From Lysinibacillus sp. FJAT-14745 (GTDB lineage: Bacteria > Bacillota > Bacilli > Bacillales_A > Planococcaceae), in contig NZ_LITM01000006.1 in assembly GCF_001275675.1 (NCBI RefSeq), positions 388,752-431,349 on the forward strand: DNA of 42,598 nucleotides, given 5' to 3'. Shown piece after piece: positions 22,721 through 30,965 of the stretch (position 1 is its first letter; each line of letters begins with the position of its first letter). The notes beneath the pieces were generated by a model. The model was not told the origin of the DNA and searched no databases. It worked only from the letters and a program-made list of their open reading frames with translations. A program made the position numbers and the translations under genes.

Positions 22721-24085
22721 ATGAGAAAAGTTCGAATTGGTGCAGCGCAAGGCTTCTATGGTGATACGATCGAGCCTGCTATTTTAACAGCAAAATATGG
22801 TGACGTACAATATTTATGTTTCGATTGTTTAGCCGAGCTGACAATGGCCATTTTAGCGAAGGATCATGCTAAAAATCCATCACATGGTTATACAAAAGAT
22901 TTAACGAATTCTATAACATGCCTTTTACCGTTTGTGAAGGAAAAAGGTATCAAGCTACTAACGAATGCTGGGGGCATTAATCCAATAGCTGCGAAAGATG
23001 AGGTTATGCGGATTGCCAAGGAGCTTGGGATGGACGGCTTAAAGATTGCTGTGGTGACGGGGGATAATGTACTAGAGACATTGCCTGCTTGGTATGAGCA
23101 AGGCATGGATTTATCTCATGCAGATACAAAAGAGCCATTAGTATTAGAAGATAAAAACTGGCTCTTTGCAAATGCCTATTTAGGTGTTTGGCCAATTGTA
23201 GAGGCCTTACAGGAAGGGGCGCAAATTGTTATTACCGGTCGCACAACTGACCCTGCTCAGTTTTTAGCACCGCTTATTTATGAATTCGGTTGGACTAAGG
23301 ATGAATGGGATAAGCTAGCGGCTGGCATTATGATGGGGCATCTACTTGAATGCTCTGCGCAATCGACGGGAGGCAATTACAGTGGTGATTGGGAAGGGAT
23401 TCCTAGCATGGAATCTATCGGTTACCCAATTGCAGAAGTCGAGGAATCTGGCGAATTTATGATTACGAAGATAGAAGAAGCAGGTGGACTTGTGTCATTC
23501 GATACTGTTCGTGAGCAGCTACTGTATGAAATTCATGATCCGTCAGCTTATATAACACCGGATGTTGTTGTTGATTTATCAGAGGTTACGTTAACAGAAG
23601 TCGCGCCCAATACAGTACGTGTTACAGGTATTAAAGGGAAGCCTGCACCATCAACTTTAAAGGTGGTGATGGGCTATGAGGATGGTTTTTTAGGCCAATC
23701 TTTAATGGGCTATAGCTGGCCAGATGCCTATAAAAAAGCTCAAAAGGCGCAAGAAATCGTTATGCAAAAAATTGAAATGCAAGGCAATCCGTTTGAAAAG
23801 CTGCAATTTGATTATGTTGGCTATAATTCATTGCATGGACCCTTAGCGACGCCCCCGTCAGAGGATATAAATGAAATTTATTTGCGTATTGTCGTAAAGG
23901 CAAAATCAAGACCATTAGCGCAAGCGATTCAAAGGTATTTGCCGCCATTAGCATTAAATGGACCACCGTCATTAGCGGGCTTCTTTACGATTCCACCGAG
24001 ACAATTGTTAGGCATGTGGTCAACGTTAGTGAATCGTCAACTAGTAGAGCAGCATGTGCAAGTGAAGCTGGAGGTGGTTTCATGA
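22721..24085 (+). CDS. AtuA-like (DUF1446) acyclic terpene utilisation family protein
   Basis: A 454-residue member of the DUF1446/AtuA family, recognised from VRIGAAQGFYGD at the start, LLTNAGGINP, VITGRTTDPAQFLAPLIYEF and the LECSAQSTGGNYSGDW core. AtuA is required for citronellol/geraniol breakdown in Pseudomonas, but its reaction is not established, and relatives occur in other carboxylase-containing catabolic clusters. Pseudomonas AtuA proteins also carry a C-terminal ferredoxin-fold domain; here that domain is a separate gene overlapping the stop by four bases (ATGA). The ATG follows a GAGGGTGAAGC site. Confidence 0.85.
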   Translation: MRKVRIGAAQGFYGDTIEPAILTAKYGDVQYLCFDCLAELTMAILAKDHAKNPSHGYTKDLTNSITCLLPFVKEKGIKLLTNAGGINPIAAKDEVMRIAKELGMDGLKIAVVTGDNVLETLPAWYEQGMDLSHADTKEPLVLEDKNWLFANAYLGVWPIVEALQEGAQIVITGRTTDPAQFLAPLIYEFGWTKDEWDKLAAGIMMGHLLECSAQSTGGNYSGDWEGIPSMESIGYPIAEVEESGEFMITKIEEAGGLVSFDTVREQLLYEIHDPSAYITPDVVVDLSEVTLTEVAPNTVRVTGIKGKPAPSTLKVVMGYEDGFLGQSLMGYSWPDAYKKAQKAQEIVMQKIEMQGNPFEKLQFDYVGYNSLHGPLATPPSEDINEIYLRIVVKAKSRPLAQAIQRYLPPLALNGPPSLAGFFTIPPRQLLGMWSTLVNRQLVEQHVQVKLEVVS

Positions 24086-24396
24086 CGATACAATTAAGAA
24101 CAATCGCAAATGCCCGCTGTGGTGATAAAGGAAATAAGGTCAACATTGCTGTATTTGCGAAGGATGCAAAGGATTACGACATACTTCTTGATCAAGTAAC
24201 ACCAGAGCGAGTAGCAGCTCATTTTAAAGACCTTGTATTTGGTGAGGTTAAGCGTTATGAAGTACCAACAATTTATGGGTTAAATTTTGTATTAAGTGAA
24301 GCGCTAGATGGAGGAGGATCGGCATCGCTTCGTGTTGATAATTTAGGGAAGTGTTTTGCAAGTAATTTAATGCGTATGGAAATACGCGGGGGATAA
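24082..24396 (+). CDS. AtuA C-terminal-domain-like protein (separate subunit)
   Basis: A 104-residue protein corresponding to the C-terminal ferredoxin-fold part of long AtuA proteins. The pattern is IANARCGDKGNKVNIAVFA at the N-terminus, then GLNFVLSEALDGGGSASLRVDNLGK. The ATG at 24082 overlaps the upstream stop as ATGA, implying translational coupling and probable complex formation with the preceding protein. An upstream in-frame start at 24016 would lie wholly inside atuA and is not preferred. Confidence 0.85.
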   Translation: MTIQLRTIANARCGDKGNKVNIAVFAKDAKDYDILLDQVTPERVAAHFKDLVFGEVKRYEVPTIYGLNFVLSEALDGGGSASLRVDNLGKCFASNLMRMEIRGG

Positions 24397-24398
24397 CA

Positions 24399-24506
24399 AT
24401 GGGGTATTTTACAGCTGAACATGAAGAGTTACATCAAGAGGTAAGCGCATTTGTGGCAACAGAAATTACACTATTTGTTCAAGAACGGCTTAGAGGCTTA
24501 TTTTAA
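24399..24506 (+). pseudogene. Acyl-CoA dehydrogenase N-terminal remnant
   Basis: It encodes MGYFTAEHEELHQEVSAFV then a few further residues of a dehydrogenase N-terminal helix before a stop. It directly follows the AtuA-domain gene. The rest of the dehydrogenase is deleted; the next sequence is the 3' end of a hydratase. Confidence 0.7.
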
Positions 24507-24643
24507 TACAGAGCAAATGGATTTTATGAAGTCTTTCGATTATTTATCGACATTGAGGATGAGTATCTTTCTAAAGTAAAGATTTAAAAGAAGATGCATT
24601 CGCATTTTTAGAAAGAAGAAAACCCGAATGGATTGGAAAATAA
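24507..24643 (+). pseudogene. Enoyl-CoA hydratase C-terminal remnant
   Basis: With frame changes and stops, it matches the last 45 residues of the hydratase at 21763-22548: QMDFMKSFDYLSTLR against QMDVGDAMTYLATMR, and the final LERRKPEWIGK against LQKRQPNWTGK. It sits immediately before an intact carrier gene, just as the intact hydratase precedes the broken carrier. Confidence 0.75.
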
Positions 24644-24656
24644 GGGGGAGAAACTA

Positions 24657-24869
24657 ATGGAAATAGTATCACCGATGAGCGGAAGTGTCTGGAAAATAGA
24701 AGTTTGTGAAGGCAATACAGTATCAATAGGGGACGTACTAATTATTTTAGAGTCAATGAAAATGGAAATTCCAATCGAAGCAACAGTAACTGGAGTCGTC
24801 AAAGAAATCAAAGTGGCCGAAGGTGACTTCGTGCAAGAACAAGAGGTTGTAATTCTCCTTGGAAATTAG
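24657..24869 (+). CDS. Biotin carboxyl carrier protein (biotinyl-lipoyl domain)
   Basis: A 70-residue stand-alone biotinyl domain. Lys35 in ESMKMEIP is the biotinylation site; the symmetric hairpin pattern SPMSGSVWKIEV and GVVKEIKVAEGDFV is complete. It resembles YngHB of B. subtilis. The ATG follows AAGGGGGAGAAA. It probably replaces the destroyed carrier at 22564 as partner of the carboxyltransferase. The 212 bases after it, up to the dehydrogenase, contain nothing I can identify. Confidence 0.92.
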   Translation: MEIVSPMSGSVWKIEVCEGNTVSIGDVLIILESMKMEIPIEATVTGVVKEIKVAEGDFVQEQEVVILLGN

Positions 24870-25081
24870 TTAAAAAGTTCTTTATCTACATGACATAACT
24901 TTGAATTGAGCTTAGGAGAAGGTTGTGTAGCTGAAGTCGTTTGTTTTTTTGCTTCACTGAGGAATCGACAATCAGCAGAAATGATAAAAGTGGAGATTGT
25001 TTTTACTAACTAGCTTGGGCTGGCAATCAAAATATTAAATTAGATGCTGAATTTAAGTAATTGAGAATGGGAGGTCTAGGT

Positions 25082-26230
25082 ATGGCATATGAACCTTACT
25101 TTACCGAAGAACATGAACTGCTCCGTAAAACTATCCGTAATTTCGTAGATAAAGAGGTTAAACCATTTGTTGAAGAATGGGAATCTGCGGGTGAATTTCC
25201 AATAGAAATATTAAAACGGATGGGTGATCTCGGTTTTCTTGGACTACGTTATTCTGAGGAAGTTGGAGGACAAGGCGGAGACTATTTTACTAGTATTGTA
25301 TTTGCAGAAGAACTTGCAAAATGCGGCTGTGGGGGTTTCCCAATGGCAATCGCAGTGCAAACTGACATGGCGACACCTCCAATTGCTCAATTTGGAAGTG
25401 CCGATCAAAAAGAACGATTTCTAAAACCAGCGATAAAAGGTGATAAGCTTGCTGCGATTGGGATAACTGAGCCAAATCATGGTTCAGACGTTGCTTCCAT
25501 AGAGACACGGGCACGAAAGGAAGGCAACGAATGGATAATAAATGGCTCTAAAATGTTTATAACGAATGGTACACGTGCTGATTTTATTACACTCGTTACA
25601 AGAACGTCAGATGAACCGGGTTATAAAGGAATCAGTTTATTTTTAGTGGATCTTGACAGTCCTGGTGTTTCTGTTAGTAAAAAGCTTGACAAAGTGGGCA
25701 TGCGCTCATCAGATACTGCCGAACTGATTTTTGACAATGTTAGAGTACCTGATGCTAATTTACTTGGAGAAGAAGGTAAGGGCTTCTCTTATATTATGTG
25801 GGAGCTACAAGGGGAACGAATGATTTCTGCTGCAGGATCAATCGGTATGGCGGAATATGCATATAATCTTGCATATCAATATGCAAAAACGAGACGGCAG
25901 TTTAAACAACCAATCGCTAATTTTCAAGTGATTGCCCATCTACTCGTAGAAATGAAAACGGAAATAGAAATATGCAAGGAATTGACATATGCGACGGCAT
26001 ATCGTTTTGCAAATGGTGAAGTACCGAGTAAAGAAATTTCAATGTCAAAACTTGCAGCCGCGCAAATGGCTCATTGGGTAGCAGATAGAGCGCTCCAAAT
26101 ATTTGGTGGAAATGGCTATATGTCAGAATATCCTATTCAACGGATTTGGCGTGACACTAGACTTCATCGTATTGGTGCTGGAGCAGATGAGATTATGAAA
26201 GAAATCATATCGAAACAAATAGGCCTGTAA
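25082..26230 (+). CDS. Acyl-CoA dehydrogenase 1
   Basis: A 382-residue flavoprotein oxidising an acyl-CoA to the 2-enoyl-CoA. Family signatures: AIGITEPNHGSDVASI (flavin/substrate region), ERMISAAGSIGMA, and GGNGYMSEYPIQRIWRD, where Glu349 is at the position of the catalytic base of short- and medium-chain enzymes. The start at 25082 is set by GGGAGGTC seven bases upstream; an in-frame TTG at 25061 lacks a site. It is followed after 23 bases by a paralogue, so the two may form a heteromeric enzyme or act on successive substrates. AtuD/LiuA-like role inferred from context. Confidence 0.92.
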   Translation: MAYEPYFTEEHELLRKTIRNFVDKEVKPFVEEWESAGEFPIEILKRMGDLGFLGLRYSEEVGGQGGDYFTSIVFAEELAKCGCGGFPMAIAVQTDMATPPIAQFGSADQKERFLKPAIKGDKLAAIGITEPNHGSDVASIETRARKEGNEWIINGSKMFITNGTRADFITLVTRTSDEPGYKGISLFLVDLDSPGVSVSKKLDKVGMRSSDTAELIFDNVRVPDANLLGEEGKGFSYIMWELQGERMISAAGSIGMAEYAYNLAYQYAKTRRQFKQPIANFQVIAHLLVEMKTEIEICKELTYATAYRFANGEVPSKEISMSKLAAAQMAHWVADRALQIFGGNGYMSEYPIQRIWRDTRLHRIGAGADEIMKEIISKQIGL

Positions 26231-26253
26231 GTTAGAAAAAAGGGAGTGATAAT

Positions 26254-27408
26254 ATGGCCCACTGGATGTTTAATGAAGAACATAACATGTTTCGTAATTC
26301 AATAAGGAAATTTGTAGAAAGGGAAATCGTTCCATTTGTTGGCGAATGGGAAGTAGCGGGAGAGGTTCCGAGAAGTATATTTGAAAGACTGGGGCAATTA
26401 GGGTACTTGGGGACTAAGTTTCCAGTAGAGTACGGAGGTGCAGGGTCCGATCTTATAATGGATGCTATTTTTAATGAAGAGCTAACGAAGTGCGGATCGA
26501 GTGGGATAGGTGCTTCAATTGTTGCTCATATCGGGATTGCATTAACTCCTCTTTGGCGTTTTGGTAATGATGAGCAGAAGATAAAATACTTGAAACCTGG
26601 AATTGAAGGAAAAAAAATTGCCGCATTAGGTATAACTGAGCCGAATTCTGGAAGTGATGTGTCTTCAATAACTACAAGAGCGGTAGATAAAGGTGATCAT
26701 TATCTCTTAAATGGTTCAAAAACTTTTATTACAAATGGGGTTAACGCTGACTATGTAATTGTAGCTGCAAAAACTGCTGATGGTCCAGGGCATCGTAGTA
26801 TGAGCCTTTTAATAGTAGAAACAGATTGGGAAGGTTTCTCTGTAGGAAAGAAACTTGAAAAATTGGGCTGGCATGGATCTGATACGGGTGAATTGTTTTT
26901 TGAAAATATAAAAGTACCTAAAGAGAATTTGATTGGTACTGTGAATGAAGGATTTAAATATGTAATGATTAATTTCCAATGGGAAAGATTAACGATGGCT
27001 CTTTCTAGTATTACACTAGCCGAAAAAGCACTAGAAGAGACTATTCGATATAGTAAAGAGCGATTACAATTCGGCGGACCACTAACTCAATTTCAAGTAC
27101 TTCGACATAAGATGGTAGATATGGCCGTTGAAATTGAAAAAGCAAGACATATTACGTATCGAGCGATTTATCAATATGACAAAGGCAACGATGTAACAAC
27201 TGAAGCAACAATGGCAAAAGCATATGCGGCAGAAATGGTAAGTAGAGTATGTGACCAAGCCCTTCAAATTCACGGCGGAAATGGTTATATGATGGATTAT
27301 CCTATTCAACGCTATTGGCGTGATGCACGCATTCAATCTATCGGAGGAGGAACAACACAAATCATGAATGAAATATTAACAAAAAAACTTCAAATTACGT
27401 CGAATTAA
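26254..27408 (+). CDS. Acyl-CoA dehydrogenase 2, Asp at the usual catalytic Glu
   Basis: A 384-residue paralogue of the preceding enzyme with the full family layout (ALGITEPNSGSDVSSI, WERLTMALSSITLAEKA, IHGGNGYMMDYPIQRYWRDAR). The residue aligned with Glu349 of dehydrogenase 1 is Asp348. The alternative catalytic position used by isovaleryl- and long-chain dehydrogenases also has no glutamate (ALSS). It may be weakly active, use another base, or be a structural partner of dehydrogenase 1. GGGAGTGATAAT precedes the ATG. The 211 bases to the next gene hold no supported feature. Confidence 0.9.
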   Translation: MAHWMFNEEHNMFRNSIRKFVEREIVPFVGEWEVAGEVPRSIFERLGQLGYLGTKFPVEYGGAGSDLIMDAIFNEELTKCGSSGIGASIVAHIGIALTPLWRFGNDEQKIKYLKPGIEGKKIAALGITEPNSGSDVSSITTRAVDKGDHYLLNGSKTFITNGVNADYVIVAAKTADGPGHRSMSLLIVETDWEGFSVGKKLEKLGWHGSDTGELFFENIKVPKENLIGTVNEGFKYVMINFQWERLTMALSSITLAEKALEETIRYSKERLQFGGPLTQFQVLRHKMVDMAVEIEKARHITYRAIYQYDKGNDVTTEATMAKAYAAEMVSRVCDQALQIHGGNGYMMDYPIQRYWRDARIQSIGGGTTQIMNEILTKKLQITSN

Positions 27409-27619
27409 AAAAGTATAGTACATGAAAACGCTGGAAGATTTTTCTGTAGATAATCGTGCTATCAACTGTTTCACTAAGTATTTAATTGGTTGTGATTGTT
27501 CACCGACTTTCCAATGTCAACAAAGCGGAATGTCAAAAACAAAAACTACGTAAACAATTTGAAGCGTTATTTATAGGGATAAATCTGATGTAATAGTAGA
27601 AAGGGGAATTATATATTTT

Positions 27620-29131
27620 ATGATAAATGGCATCGGTTCTTGGCTTGTTAAGCATAGTGAGTGCAAAGCAGAAAAAACTGCAATCATCTACAATGACAAA
27701 CGATTTACTTATCGAGAATTGAATGACAGAGTGAATAGATTGGCCAATTCCCTAGTGAATCTCGGCGTAAGAAAGGGTGATCGAGTTAATGCATTGCTCT
27801 TTAACAGAAATGAATTAATGGAAGCGATGTTTGCTTGTGCAAAAATAGGTGCGATTTTTGTACCGATTAATTACCGATTAAGTGTTGATGAAGTCGAATA
27901 TGTTGTTCATGATTCAGGTGGGATTATTTTTATTTATGATGATCGACTTGAAACTATTGTGGATGGGCTGAAATCAAGGACATCGCAAATACATTTTTTT
28001 ATTCGCGTTGGCGAAAATCAAACTGAAAAGGACTTAGATTTTGAAAAACTTCTCATTCAAGCAAATAACGATGAGACAGAGTATGTAATAGGTTTAAATG
28101 ATGCACATATGATGATGTATACATCAGGAACGACTGGAAGACCAAAAGGAGCAGTTTTAACACATGGTAATACACAATGGAATGCTATAAATTGTCTCAA
28201 TAGCTTACCGATTGGTGAAGATTTGATTACTTTAGGAGTAGCACCATTGTTTCACATCGGCGGGATGAATATATTTACTACACCCTTATTGTATAGAGGT
28301 GGGACGGTAGTATTGCAGGACAAATTTGATCCGCAATCTACGTTAGAGGTCATTGAACGAGAAAAAATAACATCATTGTTTCTAGTCCCTGCAATGTGGC
28401 TTGCCATTACACAATACACGAAATTAGATCAATATGATTTAAGTTCTTTAAAATTTAATATCTCGGGTGGGGCACCTTGTCCACTCACAATTATTGAATT
28501 TTTCCAGAAGCGAGGCATCCCATTCTTTGAAGGATTCGGGTTAACAGAAACGGCCCCTATGGTCTGCGTACTTGATAGTGATAATAGTATGAGGAAAAAT
28601 GGTTCAGTAGGAAAAGCTCCGATGCATACGGATATTAAAATTGTAGATATATTTGATAAAGAGGTACCGGTTGGGCAAGTTGGAGAGTTAATTGTGAAGG
28701 GACCTAATATCTTTATCGAATATTGGAATAAGCCGAAAGCAACAAGAGATGCAATTAGAAATGGGTGGTTTTATACTGGGGATCTTGCTAAACAGGATGA
28801 AGAGGGCTTTCTCTATATCGTAGATCGTATGAAAGATATGATAATTACTGGAGGAGAAAATGTCTATCCTATTGAGGTTGAGCAAGTATTATTCCGTCAT
28901 CCAAATATAAAAGAGGTAGCTGTTGTAGGATATCCAGATGAAAAATGGGGTGAATCTGTGAAAGCGGTTATTGCTTTGAAGAACACGAATGAGCAAATGA
29001 GTTTACTGGATGTACGCAAATTTTGCGAAGGAAAGTTGGCCCATTTTAAAATTCCAAAGCAAATTGAATTGGTTGAGGAATTACCTAGAAATGCAACTGG
29101 AAAAGTATTAAAAACAAATTTACGAATTTAG
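27620..29131 (+). CDS. AMP-forming acyl-CoA ligase 1
   Basis: A 503-residue ANL-superfamily enzyme that activates a carboxylic acid to its CoA thioester. Visible motifs: P-loop TSGTTGRPKG (168-177), GFGLTETAP, the hinge region YTGDLAKQDEEGFLYIVDRMKDMI and C-terminal catalytic lysine region PRNATGKVLK. Length is typical of medium-chain or aromatic acid ligases. The ATG at 27620 follows AAAGGGGAATT. The next gene, a MaoC hydratase, starts 36 bases downstream. Substrate cannot be told from sequence. Confidence 0.9.
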   Translation: MINGIGSWLVKHSECKAEKTAIIYNDKRFTYRELNDRVNRLANSLVNLGVRKGDRVNALLFNRNELMEAMFACAKIGAIFVPINYRLSVDEVEYVVHDSGGIIFIYDDRLETIVDGLKSRTSQIHFFIRVGENQTEKDLDFEKLLIQANNDETEYVIGLNDAHMMMYTSGTTGRPKGAVLTHGNTQWNAINCLNSLPIGEDLITLGVAPLFHIGGMNIFTTPLLYRGGTVVLQDKFDPQSTLEVIEREKITSLFLVPAMWLAITQYTKLDQYDLSSLKFNISGGAPCPLTIIEFFQKRGIPFFEGFGLTETAPMVCVLDSDNSMRKNGSVGKAPMHTDIKIVDIFDKEVPVGQVGELIVKGPNIFIEYWNKPKATRDAIRNGWFYTGDLAKQDEEGFLYIVDRMKDMIITGGENVYPIEVEQVLFRHPNIKEVAVVGYPDEKWGESVKAVIALKNTNEQMSLLDVRKFCEGKLAHFKIPKQIELVEELPRNATGKVLKTNLRI

Positions 29132-29167
29132 AAAACTGAAAATTCGGAAATAAAGGGAGCTGATAAA

Positions 29168-29605
29168 ATGTTTAATAAAAAATTTGAACACTTTGAAGTT
29201 AATGAAACATGGTGCTCTAGAGGTCGTACTATAACGGAATCAGATATCGTAATGTTTTCTGCATTTAGCGGAGATTGGTACCCGCTTCATACTGATAAGG
29301 AATATGCGGAAAAGAACACTCCTTTTAAACAAAGGATTGCGCATGGAATGCTTATTTTATCAGTTGCAACTGGGCTTCAAGTAATGGACCCGGATATCAT
29401 AGTCGCTTTTTATGGGATAGAAAATCTTCGTTTTATTCATCCAACATTCATAGATGATACGATTCATGTAGAACTAGAAGTAACTGATTTACTAGACAAA
29501 GGAAATGGTACAGGTGTTGTAACATGTAATCAAAAAATTGTTAAACAAACAGGTGAGCCTGTGACGACTGGGGTAATAAAGGTGTTGGTAAATAAAGAGA
29601 GATAG
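29168..29605 (+). CDS. MaoC-like hydratase
   Basis: A 145-residue hot-dog-fold protein. The hydratase 2 motif region is seen in SGDWYPLHTDKEYAEKTPF-like sequence (Asp and His of the catalytic dyad near residues 36 and 41), followed by RIAHGMLILSVATGL. It would hydrate an enoyl-CoA made by the neighbouring dehydrogenases. It starts 36 bases after ligase 1 with AAAGGGAGC before the ATG, so the two are probably cotranscribed. Confidence 0.85.
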   Translation: MFNKKFEHFEVNETWCSRGRTITESDIVMFSAFSGDWYPLHTDKEYAEKNTPFKQRIAHGMLILSVATGLQVMDPDIIVAFYGIENLRFIHPTFIDDTIHVELEVTDLLDKGNGTGVVTCNQKIVKQTGEPVTTGVIKVLVNKER

Positions 29606-30067
29606 TTAGGGGGAAAATATTGGTGTTAAATGGGGAGATGTAGTCGAGGGTTTGGTAAAAGGATTGGAAGAGTTAGAAAGGTTAAGTCAACAATCCTGTT
29701 CCAAAATATAGGATTCAAATAGATGCTCGAAGTGGTCTTGAAGCAAGCTACGGGAAGTAAAAAGAGTATTTCAGATAAGAATATAGCTAGATGAATTGGA
29801 AAAATGAACGAAGGATTTTAAAAATATGAATCTCGATTATATGGATGTTAATGGTAATGATGAAGTATGGAATATAAGGGCTGAAATATAGTTAAAAGAG
29901 CCCTTATTTATTATTGACTTTATAGGCGGATAATAAGTAACTTTCGAATAATGGAATCTTATTTGAGGAGGTTCTAAGTACCGATGACACCTAGAATATC
30001 GAGTCATTAACAAACTATCATTTTATTAAATATCTTGCATATGGAGAAATCGGTGAAGTAATTAGAA
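29606..30067. other. Degenerate gene remnants upstream of the family A element
   Basis: No intact gene. Short coding-like stretches remain: KWGDVVEGLVKGLEELE near 29640, which resembles the start of MaoC-type proteins, and NYHFIKYLAYGEIGEVIRNE near 30010, interrupted by stops and then by the mobile element. I cannot assign families with confidence. A terminator lies at 29873. Confidence 0.3.
29873..29911 (+). terminator. Hairpin terminator
   Basis: TAAGGGCT pairs with AGCCCTTA around a 16-base loop, followed by TTTATTATT. It probably ends the ligase 1 - maoC transcript. Confidence 0.6.
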
Positions 30068-30076
30068 ATGAGTTAT

Positions 30077-30430
30077 CAGGCGTGTTGATTAGGAAAAAAT
30101 AGGTTTATTATTGAGCGATAAAAGGATTTTTCCATTACCACTTTGCCAATATATTTCCATTTTAACTGATTGTAGCGTAGGGCTACTCGACTCCCGCGGG
30201 AAAGCGATAGAGGAACGAAGGCTAAAACCATCACATCCTGTGATAACGCCTTCGTGACCAACATCGTGCTGGCCCGAGACCCTGCACGGAGCGAAGCGGA
30301 GGAAGCGGCTCGACGCTCGCCCGCAGGAAGCTTTGCTCTGTGCGAAAGCGAAGCGTCAGCAACAAAGCGAGTAGCCCGTAGCGGAAATCAACCTCTTCGA
30401 ATGTATAAAAATGGTTAATCAATACACCTG
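30077..30430. mobile_element. Family A miniature element, copy 2, with internal insertion
   Basis: Left end CAGGCGTGTTGATTAG and right end (inward) CAGGTGTATTGATTAA. The exact 9-bp duplication ATGAGTTAT flanks it (30068-30076 and 30431-30439). Relative to copy 1 at 5188-5388 it has 163 extra bases (30208-30370) placed in the loop of the central hairpin, themselves bounded by AAAGCGA direct repeats. The inserted part contains CGCCTTCGTGACCAACATC, shared with the family B element at 1751, and TCTGTGCGAAAGCGAAGCG, shared with 10459. No protein is encoded. Confidence 0.8.
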
Positions 30431-30541
30431 ATGAGTTATGTCATTCATGTTAAAAAAGTATTTATCGGACCACAAACTTTGTTGAAAAACATTTATGATG
30501 GATAATTTTTGATTTGTAAAAATACGAGGAGGGTTCGAAAT

Positions 30542-30922
30542 ATGTCTTTTATCGATAAGCTCATCTACACACTTCTAAGTCTTGTAATTATAACTTTTAT
30601 TGGGACGATAACAGGTTCATGGCGATTCATTCTTTACCCCTATTTAATCGTAATTGGCATTGCTATTTTATTTGGGATTTTGAAAAATGTAAAACAAAAT
30701 CCTCGGAAAATGTGGATTCCAGTGTCAGTTGTAATTGTATATATCATTTTATATGCATGGTTGGATATTATGACAATCGACACACCTACAGGAGGAAGTA
30801 AATATATATTTGGACTAACTCCAAGTATGGCTTTATATATACTTGGTATTTGGCCGTTAGCAAATTTAATTTGTTTATTATACGCATGGACCTTCTCAAA
30901 AGAGGAAACGTTAAACAATTAA
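30542..30922 (+). CDS. Small four-helix membrane protein paired with a symporter
   Basis: A 126-residue protein with four hydrophobic segments (about 6-28, 33-50, 61-81 and 98-118) and a short charged tail. It starts at an ATG behind GAGGAGGG; an in-frame start at 30509 has no site. It precedes the sodium:solute symporter by about 40 bases. Small membrane proteins are often encoded next to such symporters (for example YhdT with PanF), so an accessory role is inferred. Family not certain. Confidence 0.65.
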   Translation: MSFIDKLIYTLLSLVIITFIGTITGSWRFILYPYLIVIGIAILFGILKNVKQNPRKMWIPVSVVIVYIILYAWLDIMTIDTPTGGSKYIFGLTPSMALYILGIWPLANLICLLYAWTFSKEETLNN

Positions 30923-30965
30923 TATTACATTGGGTTGGCGAATCTGACAATAAGGGGTGGGAGAA

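Noticed and set aside
27422..27554. 44-codon frame after dehydrogenase 2
   Set aside because: It has an ATG but no ribosome site, no recognisable family and cysteine-rich composition unlike its neighbours; probably decayed sequence.
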